Shown here in pieces: positions 1-6,755 of a stretch of 28,382 bases of DNA. The notes under the pieces are model-generated. The model worked only from the letters and a program-made list of their open reading frames with translations. It ran no database searches and had not been told where the DNA came from. This DNA comes from DASYXT01 sp035934555 (GTDB taxonomy: Bacteria; Verrucomicrobiota; Verrucomicrobiia; Limisphaerales; UBA8199). The stretch spans positions 1 through 28,382 of the forward strand of contig DASYXT010000134.1 in assembly GCA_035934555.1 (NCBI GenBank). The letters run 5' to 3'. Positions within the stretch are counted from its first letter, which is position 1, and every line of letters starts with the position of its first letter. A program made the translations under genes and the position numbers.

Positions 1-1224
1 CGGAATCGGCCCATCAATGTCGGCGGGTTGAATTATGCCTATGATCCAGCGGGCAACCGCACGGCCATTACAAACGGCTCGACAGTTACCCGATTCGTGG
101 TCAATCCGAATGCGAAGCTTCCTCAGGTGTTGATGCGCATTACGGGAGGGACAACCAACTACTATGTTTACGGAGCCGGCTTGTTGTACCAGGTTACGGA
201 AACCGTTACGACCAGCACGCTGCTCACGTATCATTTCGACCTCCGTGGCTCCACCATCGCGCTGGCTAATAGTGGTGGGTATGTTACGGATCAAATCCAG
301 TACTCGCCGTACGGACTGATTATCTCCCGAACCGGGACTAATGATACGCCGTTCCTGTACAATGGTCGGTACGGGGTAATGACCGACGCGAACGGGCTCC
401 TGTACATGCGAGCCCGATATTACAACCCCTATATTTGCCGATTCATCAACCCGGACCCAAGTGGGTTTGTCGGCGGCCTGAACTGGTACTGCTTCGCGGA
501 CGGGAATCCGGTTAGTTCGCTTGATCCGTTTGGACTTTGGAGTTGGACGCAAACGGGTGGGGTTCTGCGAGGGCTCGGTGGGGGCTTGGAAGCGTTTACG
601 GGGTACACGCTAGCAGCAGGCTCGGCCGCTTTTGGAGCAGCGACGAGTTGGACCGGTGTTGGCGCGCTAGCCGGCGCGGCTGGCGTAGTGGGTGGAGGTG
701 CCGTTGGATTACACGGATTAGATCAGCTCCAAACGGGCTTCAGGCAAGCCTTTTCAGGAAACCAAGTGGATTCCTTGACTTCGGAGGGATTACAAGCCGC
801 AGGCATGTCACAGAATGCCGCGAATTTCACGGATGCCGGCATCAGCGTTGTGGGTTCTCTGGGTGCGGGTTTTGCGACTGCGCCTCTTCGTGTTGCTACC
901 CTGCGCGCTACGGATGCTCTTTCAACTGAAGGATTGGGGTTTTCTGACATATTGAGTTATAATGAGATGGGGGCGAAAGCCCTGAACTCTGCGGATTATG
1001 CAGAGCTAGGTGGAGATGCAACGAGCACTCTTTTCAAGGCTCCTTACATTAACGATTGGATTGACACTACTGGGAATCCGCTCACTTCACAGTGGTATCA
1101 GCGTTCCGGACTCAATCTTATTCTCACAGGCAATACGCCGCGGGCGAATATGCTGGCGGGAGGACTTGGAGCACTTTTCCAAGGCAGCGCGTATGGAACA
1201 GCGGGTTCAAGCACGGGCAAATGA
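1..1224 (+). CDS. RHS repeat-associated core protein, C-terminal part (5' end outside window)
   Basis: The reading frame is open from base 1, so the gene starts before the window. The visible 407 codons begin with a YD-repeat (YAYDPAGNR) and run into the RHS core: the DLRGST block, YSPYG, the 'LYMRARYYNPYICRFINPDPSGF' region and the terminal DPFGLW motif at about residue 180. In this family the core forms a shell around a variable C-terminal domain, often a toxin, which is released after cleavage near the DPxGL motif. Here the variable tail is about 230 residues. It has a Gly/Ala-rich hydrophobic stretch (about residues 190-235) followed by a segment I do not recognise, ending SSTGK. A diverged copy of that last segment lies downstream in the relic at 1537-2074. 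Toxic activity is not shown by the sequence. The next ORF begins 12 bases after the stop. Confidence 0.85.
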   Translation, partial: RNRPINVGGLNYAYDPAGNRTAITNGSTVTRFVVNPNAKLPQVLMRITGGTTNYYVYGAGLLYQVTETVTTSTLLTYHFDLRGSTIALANSGGYVTDQIQYSPYGLIISRTGTNDTPFLYNGRYGVMTDANGLLYMRARYYNPYICRFINPDPSGFVGGLNWYCFADGNPVSSLDPFGLWSWTQTGGVLRGLGGGLEAFTGYTLAAGSAAFGAATSWTGVGALAGAAGVVGGGAVGLHGLDQLQTGFRQAFSGNQVDSLTSEGLQAAGMSQNAANFTDAGISVVGSLGAGFATAPLRVATLRATDALSTEGLGFSDILSYNEMGAKALNSADYAELGGDATSTLFKAPYINDWIDTTGNPLTSQWYQRSGLNLILTGNTPRANMLAGGLGALFQGSAYGTAGSSTGK

Positions 1225-1235
1225 GGTTAAGAAGT

Positions 1236-1532
1236 ATGCAAGATGAAGAAAAGCACCGTCAGATAATTAAGCAAACTCTTCGAGAGAGTTTCGGATTTTT
1301 GCCCAAATACGCTGCTGTCGTTTTGGGTGTTGGAGTGGTCATAACTGGCCCTATTTTCATTGGCCGGTTTTGCGGGGATGGATGGGGACTATTTGCAGCA
1401 ATTATCAGTATCGGAATATGGTTGTGCGGGATAAAACTATGGTTCTTTTCAACCATTCGGTTCGTCTGGTTTGTCGGATTAGTTGGACTGGTTTTCTTTG
1501 CGGTTTCTGAGGCAACTCGTTTGTTTCATTGA
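1236..1532 (+). CDS. Small membrane protein directly after RHS gene (possible immunity protein)
   Basis: A 98-residue protein with a short charged N-terminus (MQDEEKHRQI) and three hydrophobic stretches at about residues 24-44, 47-65 and 68-90, so probably an inner-membrane protein. I chose ATG 1236 because GAGG lies 9 bases before it. An alternative ATG at 1221 overlaps the RHS stop as ATGA and would add five residues. I recognise no family. Small membrane proteins placed directly after RHS tails are often immunity proteins against the tail toxin. Here that is inferred only from position and size. Confidence 0.5.
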   Translation: MQDEEKHRQIIKQTLRESFGFLPKYAAVVLGVGVVITGPIFIGRFCGDGWGLFAAIISIGIWLCGIKLWFFSTIRFVWFVGLVGLVFFAVSEATRLFH

Positions 1533-1536
1533 GATA

Positions 1537-2074
1537 TATGTCATGAGCAACCGCATCGGCCAGACGGTCAGGACGAACGCCACGAGTTTTGTTGGTGGAT
1601 CCAAACGCCAATCTGCCGCAAGTCTTGGGAACAGTCCGCAACCCATCCCGCGCCATCGAGAGGCAATCAACCTCCCACTTCAGCTATTTCCGTGAAGCGG
1701 AACACGAGTAACTCAAATTGCATCCACCTCGGGGGCCTCTCTGATGGAATGACTACCTGGCAAATGCTTAACACCTATGATAATGGAGCCAGCGCCTTAA
1801 ACGGTGCCGACTTTATGGCCTTGGGTGCTGATCTGACTTCGCTTCTCTACAAGGGGTTGTTGATGCAACAGGGCGTCAATCTATCTGGCGATTCCTACCA
1901 ATTGACAACCTACCTGGCCGCAAGGCTTTGGTCAAACCACTGCGGCTGGCGACTACGGGGCTGACACCACCCGGCTACGGGCTGGTTGCGGGACCAGGCG
2001 GCACAATTGGCGGGGCAGCAAACGCGATTGGCTGGCTGGGAACCGCTGTCGCAAGCTCCCCCGGAGGAAAGTAG
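1537..2074 (+). pseudogene. Decayed second RHS copy: core fragment plus orphan C-terminal tail
   Basis: Two pieces of a second RHS gene are visible. Piece one (1537-1629) reads YVMSNRIGQT then TSFV, and after one extra G near 1594 continues in the next frame as VDPNANLPQVLG. This matches FVVNPNAKLPQVL at the start of the intact gene. The frame then ends at a TAA near 1711. Piece two (about 1692-2074) reads YDNGASALNGADFMALGADL, which aligns with YNEMGAKALNSADYAELGGD in the intact RHS tail. It shifts to the -1 frame near 1919 and ends SSPGGK with TAG at 2072, like the intact SSTGK ending. The core between the pieces is missing. Tandem orphan tails are known in RHS and CDI loci, where they can recombine with the full-length gene. 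The two frameshifts argue that this copy is not expressed as one protein. Confidence 0.65.
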
Positions 2075-2135
2075 ATGACTATCTCCCGACGCAGGTGTGC
2101 CGTGTGGTTTTGCATTTTCCCCTGCTGCGGGGTGG

Positions 2136-3485
2136 TTACGAGGTCCAAGCCACGCCGGGTGGAGGGATGTAGGTGAATGCGCCGGGGAAATGGCGCCGGC
2201 CGGAGGGGGCGATGATGTGGTGTTGAAGGTGCTCAGCAAACTTGCGAAGGACTGAGTGGGGAGCACCCTTGTCGTCGAGAGCGCGGTGGAGGGCTTGATG
2301 GAAACGCGCGATAGCCTGCCGTGCGGTGCGGCTTGCTTTGTAAGCGGTGTCTTTGGCGGTGGTGGCGTGGTGGCGCTGCCAGTCGTAGAGTTGTTGAAGC
2401 TCGCGGATGGCTTCGGTTTTCTCGGGTTCGGAGGAATCGTCGGAATCGAGGATGGCTTCGAGTTGCTTTTGCTTTTTGTAGAGGGCGCGGGCGGCCTGGG
2501 CGTCGTCGAGGGTGAGGTTGCGTTGCTGGAGACGGGCGTGGCTCTCGAGGATGACGGGCTTGCCGGTGGCTGGGTCTGCCAGGGTGGGCAAGCCGAGTTG
2601 TTGGCGGTAGAGATCGGGGACTTTGGCCATGAGGTCGATGCCATAGATTGGGCACTCGTCCGGGTGGTAGAGCAGCCAAGCGACGTAGAGCAGGCCGAGT
2701 TCGTGTCGGAGGAAAGCTTCCTGGCCGTCGAAGACCAGGTGCCAGACGCCGAGGTGTTTGGTGAGCGAGTAACGGGGAGTTGGAGCCCTCGCCCCCGGCC
2801 CTTCTCCCATCGGATGGGAGAGGGGGACCGATGTGGCGCGCGTGAGTTCGGCGAAGAGTTCGGCGGGGGGGCGGAGGGGGGCTAGCGTGCCTTGGGGCGT
2901 GAAGGCCAGGATGGATTGGAGGTCGAAAACCTCGGCGCCGACGTCATGGAGGTACATGAGGCTGGGGGCGTCGATGAGGACCCTGGTTGGCGCCAGGAGG
3001 ATGAAGGGTTTGTGGAGGCTGGCGGCGAGCTGGGCGACGGCGCTGCGAAACGGGGGTTCGTCGTGCTGGATCGTGAGGATGACGGGGATGGCTTTGCTGG
3101 ACCAGGATCCGATCTGTTTGGTGTGGGCCGGCTGGAGGTCGGCGATGGCTGGGGAGCAGTCGAGCGCTTTGGCGATGGCGTGGCCGAGGCGGCGCCAGTC
3201 CACCACGAGAGGAGTGATTTCTTCGATGGTGAGGAGGATATCGGGGCAGCTTTTGTCCGGGCAGTGGCAGGTGGCGACGGCGCCGGTGTTGTCGTGGCGG
3301 AGAATTACGTGATGATTGCAGCCGCATTCGCGGGGGCAGATGACGTACTTTACTGGGGTGGTGCTTGGGTAGAGGCAGAGATTTGTAAAATTGGAGAAGT
3401 TGTCGCCGAGGTATTTGTGCCAGATTGCCGGGAGGGCGCTGAGCGCGGGGAGCCATTCGAGCGCTTTCCAAAACTGCTGTGGCAT
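2136..3485 (-). CDS. Hypothetical protein with N-terminal Cys-rich (zinc-finger-like) region
   Basis: A 449-residue protein that I do not recognise. Near the N-terminus six cysteines (C50, C54, C56, C73, C75, C80) and neighbouring histidines form a likely metal-binding site. The middle (about residues 90-215) looks like a mixed alpha/beta fold (HKPFILLAPTR, LMYLHDVGAEVFDLQSIL). Residues of about 325-385 are charged and probably coiled-coil, and the C-terminus is basic. Residues of about 220-237 (PLSHPMGEGPGARAP) are encoded by a palindromic repeat sitting in frame inside the gene. The upstream gene on the same strand ends about 110 bp before this start, so the two may be co-transcribed. Long plus-strand ORFs over this region have compositions expected of antisense shadows. 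Confidence 0.6.
   Translation of the reverse strand: MPQQFWKALEWLPALSALPAIWHKYLGDNFSNFTNLCLYPSTTPVKYVICPRECGCNHHVILRHDNTGAVATCHCPDKSCPDILLTIEEITPLVVDWRRLGHAIAKALDCSPAIADLQPAHTKQIGSWSSKAIPVILTIQHDEPPFRSAVAQLAASLHKPFILLAPTRVLIDAPSLMYLHDVGAEVFDLQSILAFTPQGTLAPLRPPAELFAELTRATSVPLSHPMGEGPGARAPTPRYSLTKHLGVWHLVFDGQEAFLRHELGLLYVAWLLYHPDECPIYGIDLMAKVPDLYRQQLGLPTLADPATGKPVILESHARLQQRNLTLDDAQAARALYKKQKQLEAILDSDDSSEPEKTEAIRELQQLYDWQRHHATTAKDTAYKASRTARQAIARFHQALHRALDDKGAPHSVLRKFAEHLQHHIIAPSGRRHFPGAFTYIPPPGVAWTS
2803..2821. repeat. Palindromic repeat inside the 449-aa coding region
   Basis: Perfect 9-bp arms TCTCCCATC and GATGGGAGA around a single base, flanked by C-rich (CCCCCGGCCC) and G-rich (AGGGGGACC) stretches that extend the pairing partly. 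It encodes the Pro/Gly-rich PLSHPMGEGPGARAP stretch of the minus-strand gene without breaking its frame. The composition and symmetry suggest a dispersed hairpin repeat that has landed in a tolerant loop. Confidence 0.6.
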
Positions 3486-3544
3486 GGTGAGGCAGGATTA
3501 GTGGATTAATGGATTTGTGGATTGGCGGGACATCGTCCGTTGGC

Positions 3545-3584
3545 CCCTCTCCGACGTCTGTCGGTGGGCCACCGTGGGAGAGGG
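3545..3584. repeat. Compound hairpin repeat between the two unknown minus-strand genes
   Basis: An 8-bp closing stem, CCCTCTCC (3545-3552) with GGAGAGGG (3577-3584), encloses two small overlapping hairpins: CCGAC/GTCGG with loop GTCT, and GGTGG/CCACC around one G. The CCCTCTCC/GGAGAGGG arms resemble those of the repeat at 2803-2821. It lies between the stop of the 200-aa gene and the start of the 449-aa gene, with no T-tract on either side, so a structured repeat fits better than a terminator. Confidence 0.5.
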
Positions 3585-3594
3585 CAATGCTGTG

Positions 3595-4197
3595 TCAGGC
3601 GTGGACGATTCGCCAAGGGGTGAGGCAGGCGAGGGCCGGTGAGCTGAGGTGGATTTTGCGATCGGAGTCTGGATCGTCTTCGTCGCCGTCGCCGTCGGCG
3701 AACGCGGGTGCGGTGGCGATACCGAGGGCCAGGAGGATGGTGGCGAGGGAATTTGCGGCTTTGGTTATGATGCGGAAGCCTGTGCGGTCCATCCAGGGGA
3801 AGATGCGTGGGGCGTCGGGTGGGTGTTGGAAGAATACGTTGGGTGGTGTGATGGTAACGCTGTGGAGATCGTTGTCTTCGTGGAAGTGGATGTTGAAGGT
3901 TGCGCTGATGGGTTTGCCGAGGCGCGGGATTGGTGGTTGTTGGGGGTCGAGGAGGTTGTCAGCTTGGATGGAGATCTCCTCGAGGGGTGAGTCTTCGAAG
4001 CGGATGCGCAGGTGGTGGAGCGAGATGTCCTTGATCGTGGGATCGGCTTTGTGGTCGAGGCATGCGGGACCGAGCTCGCGGATGGGGTTTAGGGTGAGTG
4101 GTGGCGGTTGTTGCGGATGGTTTGTGTCTTCCCCTTTCATAAACTGCTTCGGTTTTTCCGGTGGCGGAGGTCCGGCTGTATTTCTCTGCAGGGGCAC
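3595..4197 (-). CDS. Hypothetical protein upstream of the 449-aa gene
   Basis: A 200-residue protein of unknown function. The N-terminus is Pro-rich. Residues of about 35-135 look like a soluble beta-rich domain (DISLHHLRIRFED, SATFNIHFHED). Residues of about 147-165 form a hydrophobic stretch (ANSLATILLALGIATAPAFA) followed by a strongly acidic segment (DGDGDEDDPDSD). An internal ATG at 4138-4140 would start the protein at MKGEDTNH and is an equally possible start; neither has a clear ribosome binding site. It is the nearest upstream gene to the 449-aa ORF on the same strand, about 110 bp away. The amino-acid pattern looks like real protein, but the antisense strand is also open, so confidence is limited. 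Confidence 0.45.
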   Translation of the reverse strand: MPLQRNTAGPPPPEKPKQFMKGEDTNHPQQPPPLTLNPIRELGPACLDHKADPTIKDISLHHLRIRFEDSPLEEISIQADNLLDPQQPPIPRLGKPISATFNIHFHEDNDLHSVTITPPNVFFQHPPDAPRIFPWMDRTGFRIITKAANSLATILLALGIATAPAFADGDGDEDDPDSDRKIHLSSPALACLTPWRIVHA

Positions 4198-4364
4198 CTG
4201 CCGCCACCCTGTTGTACTTAATCCGTCACATTTCTAAGCTTGACGCGTGCCAATGTTACGTTTTTATGTTTTTGTGCGGAGAGGCATGGGGTTTGCTAAT
4301 GATGGGGAGGGGGAAGGTGTATCAGAATGAGGCGAGGAGTGGCGGGGAATGGGACAGGGGAGAA

Positions 4365-4490
4365 AGGGGGAAAGGCTAAAGGCTGAAGGCTAAAAGGGGA
4401 GAAGGTGTGGTGGTCAGTATTCGCTAATTCAGTATTCAGACTTCAGAAGTCAGATTACAGATTTCAGATTTCAGAGGGCAGAGGGGCAGA
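4365..4490. repeat. Degenerate simple repeats (AAGGCTAAAGGCTGAAGG, CAGTATTCAG, CAGATTTCAG)
   Basis: Short imperfect tandem units: AAGGCTAAAGGCTGAAGGCT first, then TTCAGTATTCAG, CTTCAGAAGTCAG and CAGATTTCAGATTTCAG. A similar CAGTATTCAG run occurs at 16911-16952, showing that this simple-sequence type is dispersed in intergenic spaces of this genome. Confidence 0.65.
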
Positions 4491-4536
4491 AAGGACAAGC
4501 CACAGAACGGCAGGGGACAAAGTCCAGCTTTGCCAT

Positions 4537-4637
4537 GTGCGCCGGGTGCCGCGCGTCGATTACCCCTGAACGTGCTATTACCAAGGACTAAGCGCGGCAC
4601 GAGAGGCGCACATGCTAACTTCCCCCCCGCGCCACAC
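4537..4637 (+). repeat. 101-bp structured interspersed repeat, copy 1
   Basis: Nearly identical (one substitution seen in 101 bases) to the reverse complement of 28226-28326. Within it, GTGCGCC (4537-4543) pairs with GGCGCAC (4605-4611), and inside that TGCCGCGC pairs with GCGCGGCA. This is a long two-part stem with a small internal loop and a terminal loop of about 37 bases. In this copy the outer stem extends by CAT/ATG. A C-rich tail ending GCGCCACAC follows the stem and is shared by both copies. The size, symmetry and conservation of the loop suggest a REP/MITE-like mobile or structured RNA element. It carries no ORF of its own. Confidence 0.85.
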
Positions 4638-4850
4638 CCCGCCCCGCGTCCAGTTCGGCGTCCGTTCCCGCCCCAGCTTCATGCATTGTCCCCAGACCGC
4701 CGCACGAGCATCGTTTCTTTGCACCCCAGCTCAGCGAGTTTGCACTTCGAGCGCATTTGGCAAAAAAATTTCAATAAAACAAAGTTGTCAGGATTCTTTG
4801 TAACCTCAGCGGGAGCGCCATCGTCGCTCAGAGTGTTGAAAACCGCATCT

Positions 4851-6614
4851 ATGCAGCGCTCACTCTGTTATTCACTTCTTCTTGCCACGTTCTTTTGGAT
4901 TTCAAACTCTGTCTTCGCATTAAGCGTGGTGTCGGGTCCGACGTTTACGCCTGCAACCAATGCGCCATTGGCGGGGCGGTTGCAATTGGCGACCGACTCT
5001 GCCTCGCGCGTCAGCGTCAGCGTGGACGACGGCACCAGCGTGTGGACGCATGATTTTTATGATTTCGGCACGACACACTCGGTGCCCTTGTTAGGATTTA
5101 AGCCCGGAACAACCAATGTGATCTCGATAAGCCTTTATGATCAGAACCAAAACCTGACGGCTGTCGAGCAAACCTTGACGTTTGTGAGTCCGGCGTTGCC
5201 ACTGGATTTCCCCATCCTGACGGTATTACAGGATGACCCAAGCCGGATGGAGCCGGGCTACACGCTGTTTCACATTGTGCTGGGCAATACCAATTACCAG
5301 GCAATTATCGACAACACCGGCCAGGTGGTGTGGTACAGCCCGGTGAATTCGTTTTTGGAAATCCGCCAATTGACCAACGGGGACTTGTTCATTTCCTCGC
5401 TGACGAATTTCATGGAACTAAACATGCTCGGCGAACTGGTGCAGAGCTGGGTAGTCCCGACCAACCTGCTGGTGAACCTGCATGACCAGGTGCTGACCGA
5501 TCACGGGACGATTCTCTATATGAGCGACACCAGCACGGTCGTGAGCAATTATCCGACCAGCACGACGGTGGCGACGGCCCCGAGAACCACCGCCAACAAC
5601 GTCATCTATCAGACGGTGGTCGAGCTCTCGGCGACCAACGGCGCGGTGCTGAATGTGTGGCCGTTAATCAATCTGCTCGAACCGAATCGCATCACTTACC
5701 TGACGAGCCTCGGCCCGCCGGTGTGGGATTCGGAGCATGGGAACGGCTTGATTGAGGACCCGAGCGACAACTCGATCATTGTATCGCTGCGGCATCAAAA
5801 TGTGGTGCTGAAGTTTTCGCGGGAAACCGGGCAACTGGTGTGGTTGCTGGGGCCGCCGCAAAACTGGGATGCGCCGTGGCAGCCGTACCTGCTGACGCCG
5901 GTCGGCGCGCCGTTCGAATGGGAATACGGCCAGCACACACCCGTGCTCACCCCACAAGGAACTCTCATGGTCTATGACGACGGCAATTACCGTGCGACTC
6001 CGTTCGACCCGCCGGTGGGCGATGCGACCAATTATAGCCGCGCAGTCGAGTATCAGATTGATCCGGAATCGATGGTGGTCTCGCAAGCGTGGGAATACGG
6101 CAGCAACGCGGTGGACCAACTCTATACGGACAAGGTGGGGAGCGCCGAACCGATGCCGCAGACAGGGAATGTGTTGATCTGCTTCGGCAGCGTCAAATAT
6201 GTCAACGGGGTGCCGCCCAGCGTTTATGGGCCCAATGCGACGATGGCGCGCATCCAGGAAGTGACGCACGATGCCAACCCGGAGGTGCTGTTTGACCTGG
6301 CAGTTACCGAATACAACAATCCGCATGCCGCAACCAAGGCGTTGTATGTGTACCGCAGCTACCGGATTGCGGACCTGTACGCGCACCCGGCTTTACCGGT
6401 GGCCGATCTGACGATTAGTTATCAAACCGACACCGCCCAACTCCAGTTCTCCGGTGACCCGACTCATACGTACATGGTGGAAGCCTCAACCGACCTGGCG
6501 AACTGGGTCGAGCTTGGCGTGGCGGCGGAAGAAGGACAGTCGGGGAGCTTCAGTTTCCAGGAGCCGGCTGGGAGCGGGAATGCTTTCCGGTACTTCCGGG
6601 TAGTGACGTACTGA
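4851..6614 (+). CDS. Secreted arylsulfotransferase (ASST)-family protein
   Basis: A 587-residue protein starting at ATG 4851, chosen because it gives a clean signal peptide (residues 1-23, MQRSLCYSLLLATFFW... ending SVFA). Upstream in-frame starts would run through the non-coding 101-bp repeat. The body resembles bacterial arylsulfate sulfotransferases: an N-terminal beta domain, then a propeller-like region. His296-x-Asn298 (SEHGNG) and Arg314 (LRHQN) reproduce the spacing of His356, Asn358 and Arg374 of E. coli AssT (18 residues from His to Arg). His211 (LHDQV) and His362 (GQHTP) are candidates for the other active-site histidines, including the one that carries sulfate. Known family members move sulfate between phenolic compounds in the periplasm. 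The C-terminus (YMVEASTDLANW ... FRYFRVV) is a small module also present on the S53 protease of this window. The substrate is unknown. Confidence 0.75.
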   Translation: MQRSLCYSLLLATFFWISNSVFALSVVSGPTFTPATNAPLAGRLQLATDSASRVSVSVDDGTSVWTHDFYDFGTTHSVPLLGFKPGTTNVISISLYDQNQNLTAVEQTLTFVSPALPLDFPILTVLQDDPSRMEPGYTLFHIVLGNTNYQAIIDNTGQVVWYSPVNSFLEIRQLTNGDLFISSLTNFMELNMLGELVQSWVVPTNLLVNLHDQVLTDHGTILYMSDTSTVVSNYPTSTTVATAPRTTANNVIYQTVVELSATNGAVLNVWPLINLLEPNRITYLTSLGPPVWDSEHGNGLIEDPSDNSIIVSLRHQNVVLKFSRETGQLVWLLGPPQNWDAPWQPYLLTPVGAPFEWEYGQHTPVLTPQGTLMVYDDGNYRATPFDPPVGDATNYSRAVEYQIDPESMVVSQAWEYGSNAVDQLYTDKVGSAEPMPQTGNVLICFGSVKYVNGVPPSVYGPNATMARIQEVTHDANPEVLFDLAVTEYNNPHAATKALYVYRSYRIADLYAHPALPVADLTISYQTDTAQLQFSGDPTHTYMVEASTDLANWVELGVAAEEGQSGSFSFQEPAGSGNAFRYFRVVTY

Positions 6615-6625
6615 AGTAAGACAAA

Positions 6626-6643
6626 GCGCCAGAGGGCTGGCGC
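6626..6643. terminator. Hairpin after arylsulfotransferase gene (weak terminator or repeat)
   Basis: Perfect 7-bp arms GCGCCAG and CTGGCGC with loop AGGG, beginning 12 bases after the stop codon. No T-run follows, so intrinsic termination would be weak. It continues into GC-rich sequence (GCAGTCCAAAACGC) that looks like part of a dispersed repeat. Confidence 0.4.
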
Positions 6644-6755
6644 AGTCCAAAACGCTGCCGCGACATTTGGCACGGCCGCACTCGGCGCACCACGCCAGGG
6701 CCACCAAAAAGAATTGTCCTTGGCCCCCATTCGCTGCAAGCTCTGCCCCCTCGTT

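Larger units (their letters stand above)
4198..4850. other. Long non-coding stretch
   Basis: About 650 bases without a credible gene. It holds purine-rich and CAGATT-type simple repeats (4365-4490) and one copy of the 101-bp hairpin repeat (4537-4637). The open frame that crosses it into the arylsulfotransferase gene has Pro/Arg-rich composition and lacks protein character before position 4851. No clear promoter was identified. Confidence 0.6.

Noticed and set aside
2256..3509. Long plus-strand ORFs opposite the 449-aa gene
   Set aside because: They show Gly/Glu/Val-rich shadow composition and no motifs, while the minus-strand frame has a coherent Cys cluster and coiled coil.
4365..4490. CRISPR-like array
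   Set aside because: The units are short, imperfect and contiguous, without regular repeats and unique spacers; it is a simple repeat.
4530..4850. N-terminal extension of the arylsulfotransferase frame
   Set aside because: It runs through the 101-bp repeat and is Pro/Arg-rich; the ATG at 4851 gives a proper signal peptide.
6626..6643. Strong intrinsic terminator after the arylsulfotransferase gene
   Set aside because: The stem is perfect but no T-run follows; kept only as a weak terminator or repeat.
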